Below are positions 32,232 to 40,251 of a stretch of 64,000 bases of DNA, piece by piece. This stretch comes from Actinoplanes sp. L3-i22 (GTDB lineage: Bacteria > Actinomycetota > Actinomycetes > Mycobacteriales > Micromonosporaceae): assembly GCF_019704555.1 (NCBI RefSeq), contig NZ_AP024745.1:11707501-11771500 (forward strand). The letters run 5' to 3'. Each line of letters begins with the position of its first letter. Position 1 is the stretch's first letter. The notes under the pieces were generated by a model. It ran no database searches. It was not told where the DNA came from and was given only the letters and a program-made list of their open reading frames with translations. Position numbers and translations under genes: made by a program.

Positions 32232-34178
32232 GTGAAATCCCGTACCCCTGTCGTGGTCGCCGCGGTTGCCGCAACCGCGGTCGCCTCGGTGGCCGTCGCG
32301 CTCGCCGGACCGGCGACCGCCACGCCCAGCGTCGCCGCGTCACCCGCCGCGGCCGCCGCTGCTGCCGCCTCGTCCCTGTTCGCCGCCCGTCCGGCGGCTC
32401 TCCACGCCGCCGCGGACGAGGTCTTCGTCCAGCACGACGTCATCTCCACCGACAAGCTCCAGTACGTGCCGTACCACAAGACGTACAAGGGCCTCGAGGT
32501 CATCGGCGGTGACGGTGTCGTCGTCACCGACCTGGCCGGCCAGGTCAAGTACACGTCGGTGGCTCAGGAGTCCCCGTTGGGCGTGGTCAACACCACCCCG
32601 ACCCTGAGCGCGGCCGACTCGCTGAAGATCGCCAAGGGCGAGCTGAAGACGGTCACCGGCGCCGAGAGCACCAAGCTGGTCGTCTTCGCCGCCACCGGCA
32701 CCCCGGCCCTGGCCTGGGAGTCGACCGTCCGTGGCACCAGCGCGGAGGGCCCGAGCCGGCTCACCGTCGACGTGGACGCGGCCACCGGCAAGGTGCTCAA
32801 GACCTTCGAGCACGTCACCGAGGTGACCGGCACCGGCACCGGCTGGATCAACGGCTCGGTCAGCCTGGACACCACGCTCTCCGGTTCGACGTACAGCATG
32901 ACCGACCCGGCCATGACGACGCTGAAGTGCCAGAACGCGACCGGCAACGCCACCTACACGGGCAGTGACAACGTGTGGGGCGACGGGGTCGGCACGAACC
33001 GGGAGACCGGTTGCGTGGACGCGCTCTACGTCGCGCAGAAGGAAAAGGCCATGCTGTCCAGCTGGCTGGGCCGCAGCGGCTTCAGCAGCACCGGTGGCGC
33101 GTGGCCGATCCGGGTCGGTGACCAGGAGGAGAACGCGTACTACGACGGCACCCAGGTGCAGATCGGCTACAACTCGGTCGGCAAGTGGATCGCTTCCGCC
33201 GACGTGGTGGGCCACGAGCTGGGCCACGGCATCGACGACAACACCCCGGGTGGCATCTCGGGCAACGGTACGCAGGAGTTCGTCGCCGACACGTTCGGCG
33301 CGGCCACCGAGGCGTACGCCAACAACCCGAACGACCCGCCGGACTACCAGGTCGGCGAGGAGATCAACCTGGTGGGCAGCGGCCCGATCCGGTACATGTA
33401 CAACCCGTCGCTCGCCGGTGACGACAACTGCTACTCCAGCAGCACCCCCAGCGACGAGGTGCACGCCGCGGCCGGCCCCGGCAACCACTTCTTCTACCTG
33501 CTCGCCGAGGGCACCAGCCCGACCAACGGCCAGCCGACCAGCACCCTGTGCTCCGGCTCCGGCTCGATCACCGGCGTCGGCATCCAGAACGCCATCAAGA
33601 TCATGTACAACGCGATGCTGATGAAGACCAGCAGCTCGTCGTACCTGAAGTACCGCACCTGGACGCTGACCGCGGCCAAGGCCCTGGACAGCACCTGCGC
33701 GCTCTTCAACGCCACCAAGGCCGCCTGGACCGGCGTGAGCGTTCCGGCCCAGACCGCCGACCCGACCTGCACCGGCGGCAGCACCAGCTCGCCGACCTCG
33801 TCGCCGACGTCCTCGCCGACCTCGAGCACCGGTTGCACCGGCACCAACGCGACCACGGTCGCCATCCCGGACGCCGGCTCGGCCGTCTACAGCAACATCG
33901 TGATCAGCGGTTGCGCCAAGACCCCGTCGACCACCGCGTCGATCGCGGTCAACATCACCCACACCTACCGCGGTGACCTGCGCGTCGACCTGGTCGCGCC
34001 GGACGGCACGGTTTACAACCTGAAGGCCACGTCGAGCAGCGACAGTGCTGACAACGTGATCGCCACCTACTCGAAGAACCTGTCGAGCGAGGTCGCCAAC
34101 GGGACCTGGCAGCTCAAGGTCCAGGACATCTACTCCTCCGACACCGGCAACATCAACAGCTGGTCGCTCACCCTCTGA
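32232..34178 (+). CDS. Secreted M4 (thermolysin-like) metalloprotease with P domain
   Basis: This 648-residue secreted zinc endopeptidase precursor has a signal peptide (about 1-28), an FTP/PepSY-type propeptide (about 50-200) that keeps it inactive, and an M4 catalytic domain (about 210-515). The zinc motif HELGH is at 328-332 with the downstream ligand Glu in the ATEAYANNP helix near 360. An SPTSSPTSS linker and a C-terminal proprotein-convertase P domain (about 535-648) follow. The order is common in actinobacterial extracellular proteases. GTG 32232 has AAAGGAG upstream. A strong terminator follows. Confidence 0.94.
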   Translation: MKSRTPVVVAAVAATAVASVAVALAGPATATPSVAASPAAAAAAAASSLFAARPAALHAAADEVFVQHDVISTDKLQYVPYHKTYKGLEVIGGDGVVVTDLAGQVKYTSVAQESPLGVVNTTPTLSAADSLKIAKGELKTVTGAESTKLVVFAATGTPALAWESTVRGTSAEGPSRLTVDVDAATGKVLKTFEHVTEVTGTGTGWINGSVSLDTTLSGSTYSMTDPAMTTLKCQNATGNATYTGSDNVWGDGVGTNRETGCVDALYVAQKEKAMLSSWLGRSGFSSTGGAWPIRVGDQEENAYYDGTQVQIGYNSVGKWIASADVVGHELGHGIDDNTPGGISGNGTQEFVADTFGAATEAYANNPNDPPDYQVGEEINLVGSGPIRYMYNPSLAGDDNCYSSSTPSDEVHAAAGPGNHFFYLLAEGTSPTNGQPTSTLCSGSGSITGVGIQNAIKIMYNAMLMKTSSSSYLKYRTWTLTAAKALDSTCALFNATKAAWTGVSVPAQTADPTCTGGSTSSPTSSPTSSPTSSTGCTGTNATTVAIPDAGSAVYSNIVISGCAKTPSTTASIAVNITHTYRGDLRVDLVAPDGTVYNLKATSSSDSADNVIATYSKNLSSEVANGTWQLKVQDIYSSDTGNINSWSLTL

Positions 34179-34195
34179 CCGGGTAATCGACCATA

Positions 34196-34232
34196 GAAAG
34201 GGCGCTGCCACTCCGGCAGCGCCCTTTCGCTT
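34196..34232 (+). terminator. Terminator after M4 protease
   Basis: A perfect 14-bp stem (34196-34209 with 34215-34228) whose right arm ends CCCTTTC, 17 bases after the stop. Confidence 0.8.
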
Positions 34233-34248
34233 GCGCTCAAACCATTCT

Positions 34249-34304
34249 TGGGTACGGCCATAGCCGCGCCCGCTGCCACGGAATGTGGGCTCACGCCGTA
34301 CCCA
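34249..34304. repeat. Inverted pair of TTGGGTACGGC motifs
   Basis: TTGGGTACGGC at 34249-34259 and its reverse complement at 34294-34304 bracket 34 bases between the protease terminator and the convergent ArsR gene. Related GGTACG motifs occur in other intergenic gaps of this window. Confidence 0.55.
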
Positions 34305-34328
34305 ATCGGCAGTGGGAATTTGATCTGG

Positions 34329-34661
34329 TTATTTCTTCTGGGCCCGGAGTTCGACCAGCAGGCCGTCGCGGTCGGTGAGCACCGCGCCCAGAATGCGGCG
34401 GCCGGCGGCCAGCAGATCGGCGACGTCCGGGGTGCTCAGGGCATACATCACCAGGGCGCCGTCGCGGAACGACGCCACGATGCCGGCCCGGCGCAGCACC
34501 GCGAGCTGCTGCGACAGGTTCGACGCCTCGACGTCGATCTCGGCAAGCAGGTCACGGACCGGCCGCGGACCGTTCTGCAGCAGTTCCAGGACCCGGATCC
34601 GGACCGGGTGACCGAGCGTTCGGAACATCTCGGCCTTCGCCTGGTACAGCGGGACTGACAC
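34329..34661 (-). CDS. ArsR-family regulator without cysteines
   Basis: This 110-residue winged-helix ArsR/SmtB-type regulator has KAEMFRTLGHPVRIRVLELLQ, then a recognition helix region EASNLSQQLAVLRRAGIV and a beta wing FRDGALVMYAL. It contains no cysteine, so it does not use the classic thiol metal sites and may sense something else. No transporter or target gene is adjacent. The ATG at 34661 is preceded by GGAGGGGGC. Confidence 0.9.
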   Translation of the reverse strand: MSVPLYQAKAEMFRTLGHPVRIRVLELLQNGPRPVRDLLAEIDVEASNLSQQLAVLRRAGIVASFRDGALVMYALSTPDVADLLAAGRRILGAVLTDRDGLLVELRAQKK

Positions 34662-34880
34662 GGCGGCCCCCTCCAGTCATTCACACCGACCAACGCGGGG
34701 AAAGCGGCCCGGTTACGTGTCTTTTACGGTTTCTAAGTTGCAGAAATCTTCAACTACCTCGATGTCCTGACCAGCATGCGAGCCGGCCGACTGTCCAAGC
34801 CGGACATCGTGTGCGACGGATTCCTCCGTGCGTCGGTGAGAGTCGATGTCGAGCCCGAGCCAGACATCGGAGGAACCGCA

Positions 34881-35252
34881 ATGCCGGACATGGATGTAGC
34901 CCTCAAGGACGCGATGCAGATCGACGGCGCCATCGGCGTCGCGCTGGTCGACCGCAGCAGCGGAATGGCCCTCGGCATCGCCGGGGGTGACCGGAACTTC
35001 GACCTGAGCGTCGCGGCGGCCGCGAACACCGAGGTGGTCCGCGCCAAGCTGCGGACCATGGAGATGCTCGGCCTGCGCGAGAACATCGAGGACGTGCTGA
35101 TCACCCTGGACTCGCAGTACCACCTGATCCGGCCGTTGACCGGGCGGTCCGGGCAGGGGCTCTTCCTCTACCTCGCGCTGTACAAGGAGCGGGCCAACCT
35201 GGCGCTGGCCCGCCACCAGCTCAAGCGGATCGAAGCGAACCTCGACATCTAG
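34881..35252 (+). CDS. Solo roadblock/LC7-like protein
   Basis: This 123-residue protein resembles the roadblock/LC7 fold: an N-terminal helix (VALKDAMQI), the strand pair GAIGVALVDRSSGMALGIA, a helix with AAANTEVVRAKLRTMEMLGL, and strands VLITLDSQYHLIRPL and LFLYLALY. It is not part of a conservon here; no GTPase is next to it. ATG 34881 (MPDMDVALKD) is chosen for the GGAGGAACC upstream; the longer frame lacks support. Similar solo proteins occur in actinobacteria with unknown role. Confidence 0.8.
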   Translation: MPDMDVALKDAMQIDGAIGVALVDRSSGMALGIAGGDRNFDLSVAAAANTEVVRAKLRTMEMLGLRENIEDVLITLDSQYHLIRPLTGRSGQGLFLYLALYKERANLALARHQLKRIEANLDI

Positions 35253-35255
35253 ATG

Positions 35256-35828
35256 TCAGGCCTGCGCCCGCCACTCCTCGGCGAGCATGGCGAAGTCGAG
35301 CTCGGTGCTCCACTCGCCCTTGAACAGCTCGTTGTGCACGAGCCGGGCCTCCTGCCGCATGCCGAGGCGGCGCAGCACCCGGGCGGACGGCTCGTTGCGC
35401 TCATCGATGCGCCCGACGATCCGATGCAGGCCCAGCTCCTCGAAGCCGACCCGCAGCATGGCCCGGGCCGCCTCGGTCGCGTAGCCCAGGCCGGCGAACT
35501 CCGGGTTCACCACATAGCCGACCTCGCCGCCACCGTGCTTGCGGCTGTGCCAGAACAGAATCACGTCACCGACCAGCCGGCCGGTCTCGGCGACCTCGAT
35601 GCCCAGGGTCAGCGACTGGCCCTCGTCGGTGAGCACCGTGGCGGCCCAGTAGGTGGCGAGCCGATCGGCGATCACCTCGGGGGTCATCGGCTCGAACGGC
35701 ACGTAACGGCAGACGTCGGGGCGGCTGCGGTAGGCCAGCAGCGCCTCGGCATCGGCTGAGGTGAGCGGGCGCAGCAGCAGGCGCTCGGTCTTGATCGGAT
35801 AGGCGGGGCGCAGCTCGTTGGGCGACAC
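35256..35828 (-). CDS. GNAT-family N-acetyltransferase (RimJ/RimL-like)
   Basis: This 190-residue acetyltransferase uses acetyl-CoA. It begins with the family pattern IKTERLLLRPLTSADAEALLAY, and the acetyl-CoA loop is VNPEFAGLGYATEAARAML followed by ARVLRRLGMRQEA, typical of the Acetyltransf_3 group that modifies protein N termini or small amines. I place the start at GTG 35828 (MSPNELRPAYPIKTERL); the open frame upstream overlaps the FtsX-like lipoprotein gene. It is convergent with the roadblock gene, only three bases between stops. Confidence 0.9.
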   Translation of the reverse strand: MSPNELRPAYPIKTERLLLRPLTSADAEALLAYRSRPDVCRYVPFEPMTPEVIADRLATYWAATVLTDEGQSLTLGIEVAETGRLVGDVILFWHSRKHGGGEVGYVVNPEFAGLGYATEAARAMLRVGFEELGLHRIVGRIDERNEPSARVLRRLGMRQEARLVHNELFKGEWSTELDFAMLAEEWRAQA

Positions 35829-35874
35829 GCGAACATCCTGCCACCGCGCGCCGCCGTTCGCACACCCGTTCGAG

Positions 35875-36315
35875 TTATCCACACCCTGTGGGTAGCGGCT
35901 GTGGATTCCGCCGGGTGGCCAACGGGGTGAGACAGGGGAACGTGGTGTCGAGCACGCCGGGAAGTGCCTGCAGCTCACTGGCGAGCGGGCCGTTGATGGC
36001 CGTCCGGTAGGCGTCGACGTCGGTGACGGTGAGGCGGTAAGCGATCGGCACGCTCCCCAGGTTGGGCGAGAAGTCCGGACCGGGCGACGGATAACGGCTC
36101 TGCAGCCGGGCCAGGGACTCGTCCGGGGAGATGTAGTGCAGGTCGCCGGTGCCGGGGACGGCGCTCAGCCGCCCCTCGATCACCGCCTTCTGCTGATCGG
36201 TCAGGTCGCGTTCGATGTACACGTAAACGGTCGGCCGACGATCGGCTTCCGGGGCGCCGGAGCAACCGGCCAGGACCGACAGGGTCATTATCAGAGTGAG
36301 AACAACTCGGCGCAT
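35875..36315 (-). CDS. Lipoprotein with FtsX-like extracellular domain
   Basis: This 146-residue lipoprotein has a signal with lipobox LAGC (Cys18), followed by a domain that matches the extracellular loop of the cell-division permease FtsX: VYVYIERDLTDQQKAVIEGRLSAVPG, HYISPDESLARLQSRYP, GSVPIAYRLTV and a following helix. None of the FtsX membrane helices is present. In FtsX this loop binds cell-wall hydrolases or their activators, so a periplasmic modulator of such enzymes is a reasonable guess. The C-terminal end is about 47 bases from the GNAT start. Confidence 0.8.
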   Translation of the reverse strand: MRRVVLTLIMTLSVLAGCSGAPEADRRPTVYVYIERDLTDQQKAVIEGRLSAVPGTGDLHYISPDESLARLQSRYPSPGPDFSPNLGSVPIAYRLTVTDVDAYRTAINGPLASELQALPGVLDTTFPCLTPLATRRNPQPLPTGCG

Positions 36316-36387
36316 GGCGGGAAGACTATCAATGTCCCGCCGGGGAGCGGAACCGTGTTTCGCGGTCCCGCTCCGACGAGCTTGTGA

Positions 36388-37071
36388 TCAGCGGCGCAGG
36401 TCTGCGTAGCGGAGCAGGGCCGCGATGCCGCCGCGCAGGTGGTGCGGCTCGTCCGGGCCGACCAGCCGGATCGAGCCGTCGGCGGCGGTCAGTGCGCGCA
36501 GGATCGCGGCGTCCGCCCGGACCAGCGGCGGGTGCCGGACCCCGGCCCGGTTCAGCACCTCCGGGTCGTCGCTGAGCTGCAACGGGTCCGGGCCGATCCA
36601 CAGTCGCTCGGTCGAGGACGGGTCGTCGATCAGCAGCAGCGTGTCCACCTCTCCCCGCGACAGGTGGGCCACCACCTCGGCGAGACCCTGGTCGAACTGG
36701 TCCGGGGCGGCCTCGTCCTCGCCCTCCCGGGCCAGCTGGACGATCATCGGCATGGCATGCGGCAGCGGCTCGTAGACCGCGATCGACGCCGGCGGACCGG
36801 GCAGCGCCTGCCGCAGGATCACCTCGCCGGCCGTGGCGAACAGGGCCAGCCCGTGCCGGCCCGGGCCGTCCGGGTGATGGTCCAGAACCGCGTCGTCCAG
36901 CGCGTGCACGGTCAGCGGATCGCAGCCGACGTCGGCGAGGACGTCCCGCGCGGCGTGCCAGCGCGGCTCGAACGTCCGGATCGCGTCATCGGTGTCCCGG
37001 GACGTGTCGAGGTACACCGAAGCCCACGGTCCGGGGCGTTCATAGAGTGGGCGGAGCAGATTCAGTCGCAT
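36388..37071 (-). CDS. Shortened baeRF-type (eRF1-like, Rv2629-related) protein
   Basis: This 227-residue protein has the N terminus of the actinobacterial baeRF2/Rv2629 group (LRPLYERPGPWASVYLDTSRDTDDA, then LPHAMPMIVQL), followed after about residue 120 by the C-terminal Rossmann-like domain (FDQGLAEVVAHLSRGEVDTLLLIDDPS). Full-length relatives are about 370 residues; the central eRF1-type domain appears to be missing. These proteins are thought to act on ribosomes or tRNA under stress. ATG 37071 fits the family start. It may therefore be a paralogue with altered function. Confidence 0.7.
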   Translation of the reverse strand: MRLNLLRPLYERPGPWASVYLDTSRDTDDAIRTFEPRWHAARDVLADVGCDPLTVHALDDAVLDHHPDGPGRHGLALFATAGEVILRQALPGPPASIAVYEPLPHAMPMIVQLAREGEDEAAPDQFDQGLAEVVAHLSRGEVDTLLLIDDPSSTERLWIGPDPLQLSDDPEVLNRAGVRHPPLVRADAAILRALTAADGSIRLVGPDEPHHLRGGIAALLRYADLRR

Positions 37072-37128
37072 GTCCTGGCCTCCCTGGGTCCTGGTCTCAA
37101 CCAGGCCAGTTTCCCCCTTCGGGGCGGC

Positions 37129-37728
37129 TCAGCCAGGACGTTTGCGGTTCAGCAAGTGCCAGGCGCCGGGCAGCACGGCGGCCGCGAGCATGATCTTGAG
37201 AACGTCGCCCAGCAGGTACGGCACGACGCCCTTGCCGAACGCCTCGGGCAGGTCCATCGTCGTCATCAGCGCCAGCCACGGCACGCCGATCAGGTAGATC
37301 AGCAGGTTGCCGAGGAACATCAGACCGATCGTGTAACCCGGGCGGCGGTCGGCGCCGAGCGCGGCGAGCTGCCCGACCAGCGCGGCGGCCACGATGAAGC
37401 CGAGCAGGTAGCCACCGGTCGCGATCGGCCACCCGGACGAGCCGCCGGCGAACCACGGGACGCCCAGGGCGCCGGCCACCGCGTAGAGCAGCATGCCGGC
37501 CGCGCCGCGACCCGGGCCGAGCACCGCGCCGGCCAGCACCACGGCGAACGTCTGCCCGGTGATCGGCACCGGCGAACCCGGCACCGGGATCGCGATCTGG
37601 GCGGCGAGCCCGACCGCTCCGGCAGCGCCCACGGTCAGGATCACGTCGCGCGCGACGGACCGGCCCCACATGTCGGCGAGCACCCCGGTCGGGCGCCCGG
37701 GCACCACGGCCCCGTACACGTCAGTCAC
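37129..37728 (-). CDS. bioY: BioY biotin transporter S component
   Basis: This 199-residue integral membrane substrate-binding subunit of an ECF-type biotin importer has about six helices. The BioY signatures are PVPGSPVPITGQTFAVVLAGAVLGPGRGA and GVPWFAGGSSGWPIATGGYLLGF, and the terminal LGDVLKIMLAAAVLP. GTG 37728 is chosen because GGAGGT lies six bases upstream. The bioMN genes are not adjacent, which is common because BioY can share a global energising module or work alone. Confidence 0.93.
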   Translation of the reverse strand: MTDVYGAVVPGRPTGVLADMWGRSVARDVILTVGAAGAVGLAAQIAIPVPGSPVPITGQTFAVVLAGAVLGPGRGAAGMLLYAVAGALGVPWFAGGSSGWPIATGGYLLGFIVAAALVGQLAALGADRRPGYTIGLMFLGNLLIYLIGVPWLALMTTMDLPEAFGKGVVPYLLGDVLKIMLAAAVLPGAWHLLNRKRPG

Positions 37729-37935
37729 CGCGCGACCTCCCGTCCAGCGTTGCCGGAAACGTAAGCGTCGAAGATCACGGTCCGGCGTCACTGTGGCCTG
37801 TATCGCACCACATCGGACCAGGGTTTCTTTCAAAAAGCCGAAAACCGACATCTTGTACGAGTTACGCGGCGTTCAGAACGTCCGGACAGTCCTCGCACAG
37901 CGTGCGCCCAGCCGATCACCGAAGCATCCGTTCAC

Positions 37936-38859
37936 ATGTCGGTAAAGGTTCTGTACATAGCCGGGTGGGGTCGCAGCGGAACGACGATCGTCGACAACAT
38001 CCTGAACTCGTACGACTCGGTGTTCTCCACCGGAGAGCTCTACTACCTGTGGCGGCGCGGGCTGGTCCAGGGTCGCAAGTGCGGATGTGACCTGCCGGTC
38101 GACCGGTGCCGGCTGTGGCGGGAGATCCTCGACCACGCGTACGGCGACGACCGGCCCGACCCGCGGCGGATCAGTGACCTGCAACGACAGGTGGCCCGGG
38201 TGCGCAGCACACCGGCGCTGATCGGCGACCCGCTCAGCGCCGGTGCCGAGGAGTACCGGAAGGTGCTGACCCGGCTCTACCACTCGATCGCCGAGGTCAC
38301 CGGGGCCGCGCTGATCGTCGACTCGTCGAAGGTGCCGTCCGGGGCCGCGCTGCTGCCGCGGATGCGTGGGGTGGAGCCGTACCTGCTGCACATGGTCCGT
38401 GACCCGCGCGCGGTCACGCACTCGTGGATGCGGCGCACCGTGCAGCCCGACCGGGCGAAACCGGCCGTGATGCGGCGGCACCAGCCGGCCGAGAGCACCA
38501 TGCACTGGCTGGTCTGGAACGCGTTCGCGGAGCGGCTGGCGAAGTCGTACCCGCATCGCTACCAGCGGCTGCGCTACGAGGACTTCGCCGCCGCGCCGCG
38601 GCACGTGATCGAGGGCCTGCTCGACTTCGCCGGCGTGGACGCCGGGGGCGGGCCGTTCCTGGACGACGCCACCGTGCGACTGGCGCCGAACCACACCGTC
38701 TCCGGCAACCCCAGCCGGTTCCGGACCGGCGATGTCACGCTGCGGGCCGACGAGCGGTGGCGGCAGGAGCAGGCGCTCGGTCCCCGACTGGCGGCGACCG
38801 CGATGGCGCTGCCCCTGCTGCACCGTTACGGATATTCGATGGTCCCGCGCAGCGCCTGA
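37936..38859 (+). CDS. Sulfotransferase family protein
   Basis: This 307-residue cytoplasmic sulfotransferase uses PAPS as donor. The 5'-phosphosulfate loop is GWGRSGTTIVDNIL (10-23) and the 3'-phosphate site is VRDPRAVTHSW (near 153-163), followed by RYEDFAAAPRHVIEGLL and the C-terminal NPSRFRTGDVTLRADERW typical of actinobacterial members. The acceptor may be a lipid, glycan or secondary metabolite. No biosynthetic cluster is adjacent. The gene is followed by two tandem-repeat arrays before the convergent aldo-keto reductase. Confidence 0.9.
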   Translation: MSVKVLYIAGWGRSGTTIVDNILNSYDSVFSTGELYYLWRRGLVQGRKCGCDLPVDRCRLWREILDHAYGDDRPDPRRISDLQRQVARVRSTPALIGDPLSAGAEEYRKVLTRLYHSIAEVTGAALIVDSSKVPSGAALLPRMRGVEPYLLHMVRDPRAVTHSWMRRTVQPDRAKPAVMRRHQPAESTMHWLVWNAFAERLAKSYPHRYQRLRYEDFAAAPRHVIEGLLDFAGVDAGGGPFLDDATVRLAPNHTVSGNPSRFRTGDVTLRADERWRQEQALGPRLAATAMALPLLHRYGYSMVPRSA

Positions 38860-38861
38860 CG

Positions 38862-38999
38862 CTTCCGCTTCCGCTTCCGCTTCCGCTTCCGCTTCCGCGC
38901 AGCGTCCGGCACTTCCGCGCTTCCGCTTCCGCTTCCGCGCAGCGTCCGGCACTTCCGCGCTTCCGCTTCCGCTTTCGCGCAACACCCGGCGCTTCCGCG
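38862..38999. repeat. CTTCCG hexamer array and 40-bp repeat
   Basis: CTTCCG is repeated about seven times from 38862, followed by about three copies of a 40-base unit (starting near 38897, 38937 and 38977) that contains GCGCAGCGTCCGGCACTTCC. The array begins right after the sulfotransferase stop codon. Confidence 0.88.
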
Positions 39000-39044
39000 C
39001 AACGCCCCGCGCTTTGGCGCTTTGGCGCTTTCCAGGCGCCGCTT

Positions 39045-39147
39045 CAGGAGGCACCGTCAGGAGGCACCGTCAGGAGGCACCGTCAGGAGGCACCGTCAGG
39101 AGGCACCGTCAGGAGGCACCGTCAGGAGGCGCCGTCAGGAGGCGCTT
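39045..39147. repeat. 13-bp tandem array CAGGAGGCACCGT
   Basis: Seven copies run at 13-base spacing (39045, 39058, 39071, 39084, 39097, 39110, 39123), the last with one change, plus a partial eighth. The array runs into the last codons and stop of the leftward aldo-keto reductase gene. Confidence 0.93.
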
Positions 39148-40175
39148 GAGTTTGCCCACAGGTTGATGCCGGACTCGGTCGCGTACTTGTCGATTTCGGC
39201 CAGCTCGTCCGCGGTGAACGCGGTGTTGTTCAGCGCGGCCAGGTTGTTCTCCAGCTGGGTCACGCTGCTCGCGCCGAGCACCACCGACGTCATCCGCGGA
39301 TCCCGCAGCGACCAGGCGATCGCCAGCTGGGCCAGGCTCTGGCCGCGCCGCTCGGCGATCGCGTTCAGCGCCCGGATCTTGCCCAGGTTCTCGTCGTTCA
39401 GCCAGTCCGGGGTGAGCGACTTCTGCTCGCCGGCCCGCGAGCCCTCCGGGATGCCCTTCAGGTAGCGGTCGGTCAGCATGCCCTGGGCCAGCGGGGAGAA
39501 GCCGATGCAGCCGGCGCCCTCCTGCTCCAGCACGCCGAGCAGGTCGTCCTCGATCCAGCGGTTCAGCATCGAGTACGACGGCTGGTGGATCAGCAGCGGC
39601 GTGCCCAGGTCGCGAAGGATCGCGGCGGCCTCCGCGGTCTTCGCCGGCGAGTAGGACGAGATGCCGACGTAGAGCGCCTTACCGGCCCGCACCGCCGTAT
39701 CCAGCGCGCCCATGGTCTCCTCGAGCGGAGTCTCCGGGTCGAAGCGGTGCGAGTAGAAGATGTCCACATAGTCCAGACCCATCCGCTGCAGGGACTGGTC
39801 GAGGGACGCGGTCAGATACTTCCGGGAGCCGTGGTCACCGTAGGGACCGGGCCACATGTCGTAACCGGCCTTGGTCGAGATGACCAGCTCGTCCCGGTAC
39901 GGCCGGAGGTCCTCGGCCAGCAACCGACCGAAGTTGACCTCGGCCGAGCCATACGGCGGGCCGTAGTTGTTCGCCAGGTCGAAGTGCGTGACACCGAGGT
40001 CGAACGCGCGGCGCAGCACCGCACGCTGAGTCTCGATCGGCTTGTCGTCGCCGAAGTTGTGCCACAGCCCCAGCGAGATCGCGGGCAGTTTCAGGCCGCT
40101 GCGCCCGGTGCGGCGGTACTCCATGGCGTCGTAGCGGGTGGACGCGGCTGCATAGGAAGTCACGCTTTGATTCAT
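39135..40175 (-). CDS. Aldo/keto reductase (YghZ / glyceraldehyde-3-phosphate reductase type)
   Basis: This 346-residue NADPH-dependent aldo/keto reductase has the tetrad Asp66 and Tyr71 (FDLANNYG), Lys102 (STKAGY) and His143 (YSHRFD). It closely follows the YghZ/L-glyceraldehyde-3-phosphate reductase subgroup (MEYRRTGRSGLKLPAISLGLWHNFG, GFSPLAQGMLTDRYL, VVLGASSVTQLENN), which also reduces methylglyoxal. ATG 40175 gives 17 residues before the usual MEYRRTG start, so ATG 40124 is an alternative. Its last residues NSSAS and the stop are built from the 13-bp repeat array. Confidence 0.93.
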   Translation of the reverse strand: MNQSVTSYAAASTRYDAMEYRRTGRSGLKLPAISLGLWHNFGDDKPIETQRAVLRRAFDLGVTHFDLANNYGPPYGSAEVNFGRLLAEDLRPYRDELVISTKAGYDMWPGPYGDHGSRKYLTASLDQSLQRMGLDYVDIFYSHRFDPETPLEETMGALDTAVRAGKALYVGISSYSPAKTAEAAAILRDLGTPLLIHQPSYSMLNRWIEDDLLGVLEQEGAGCIGFSPLAQGMLTDRYLKGIPEGSRAGEQKSLTPDWLNDENLGKIRALNAIAERRGQSLAQLAIAWSLRDPRMTSVVLGASSVTQLENNLAALNNTAFTADELAEIDKYATESGINLWANSSAS

Positions 40176-40251
40176 ATCTCACGAGACACCGGATCCACCG
40201 CGCTCCGGCCCAAACCCATCCGGGGCCGGACCGAAGCGCGGCTTCGGGCGA

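Noticed and set aside
32340..34211. Leftward 623-codon frame opposite the M4 protease
   Set aside because: It is antisense to a protease with clear HELGH motif and P domain, and has typical shadow composition.
38862..39147. CRISPR or origin interpretation of the repeat arrays
   Set aside because: The units are contiguous with no spacers, and neither DnaA-box-like sequences nor replication genes are nearby.
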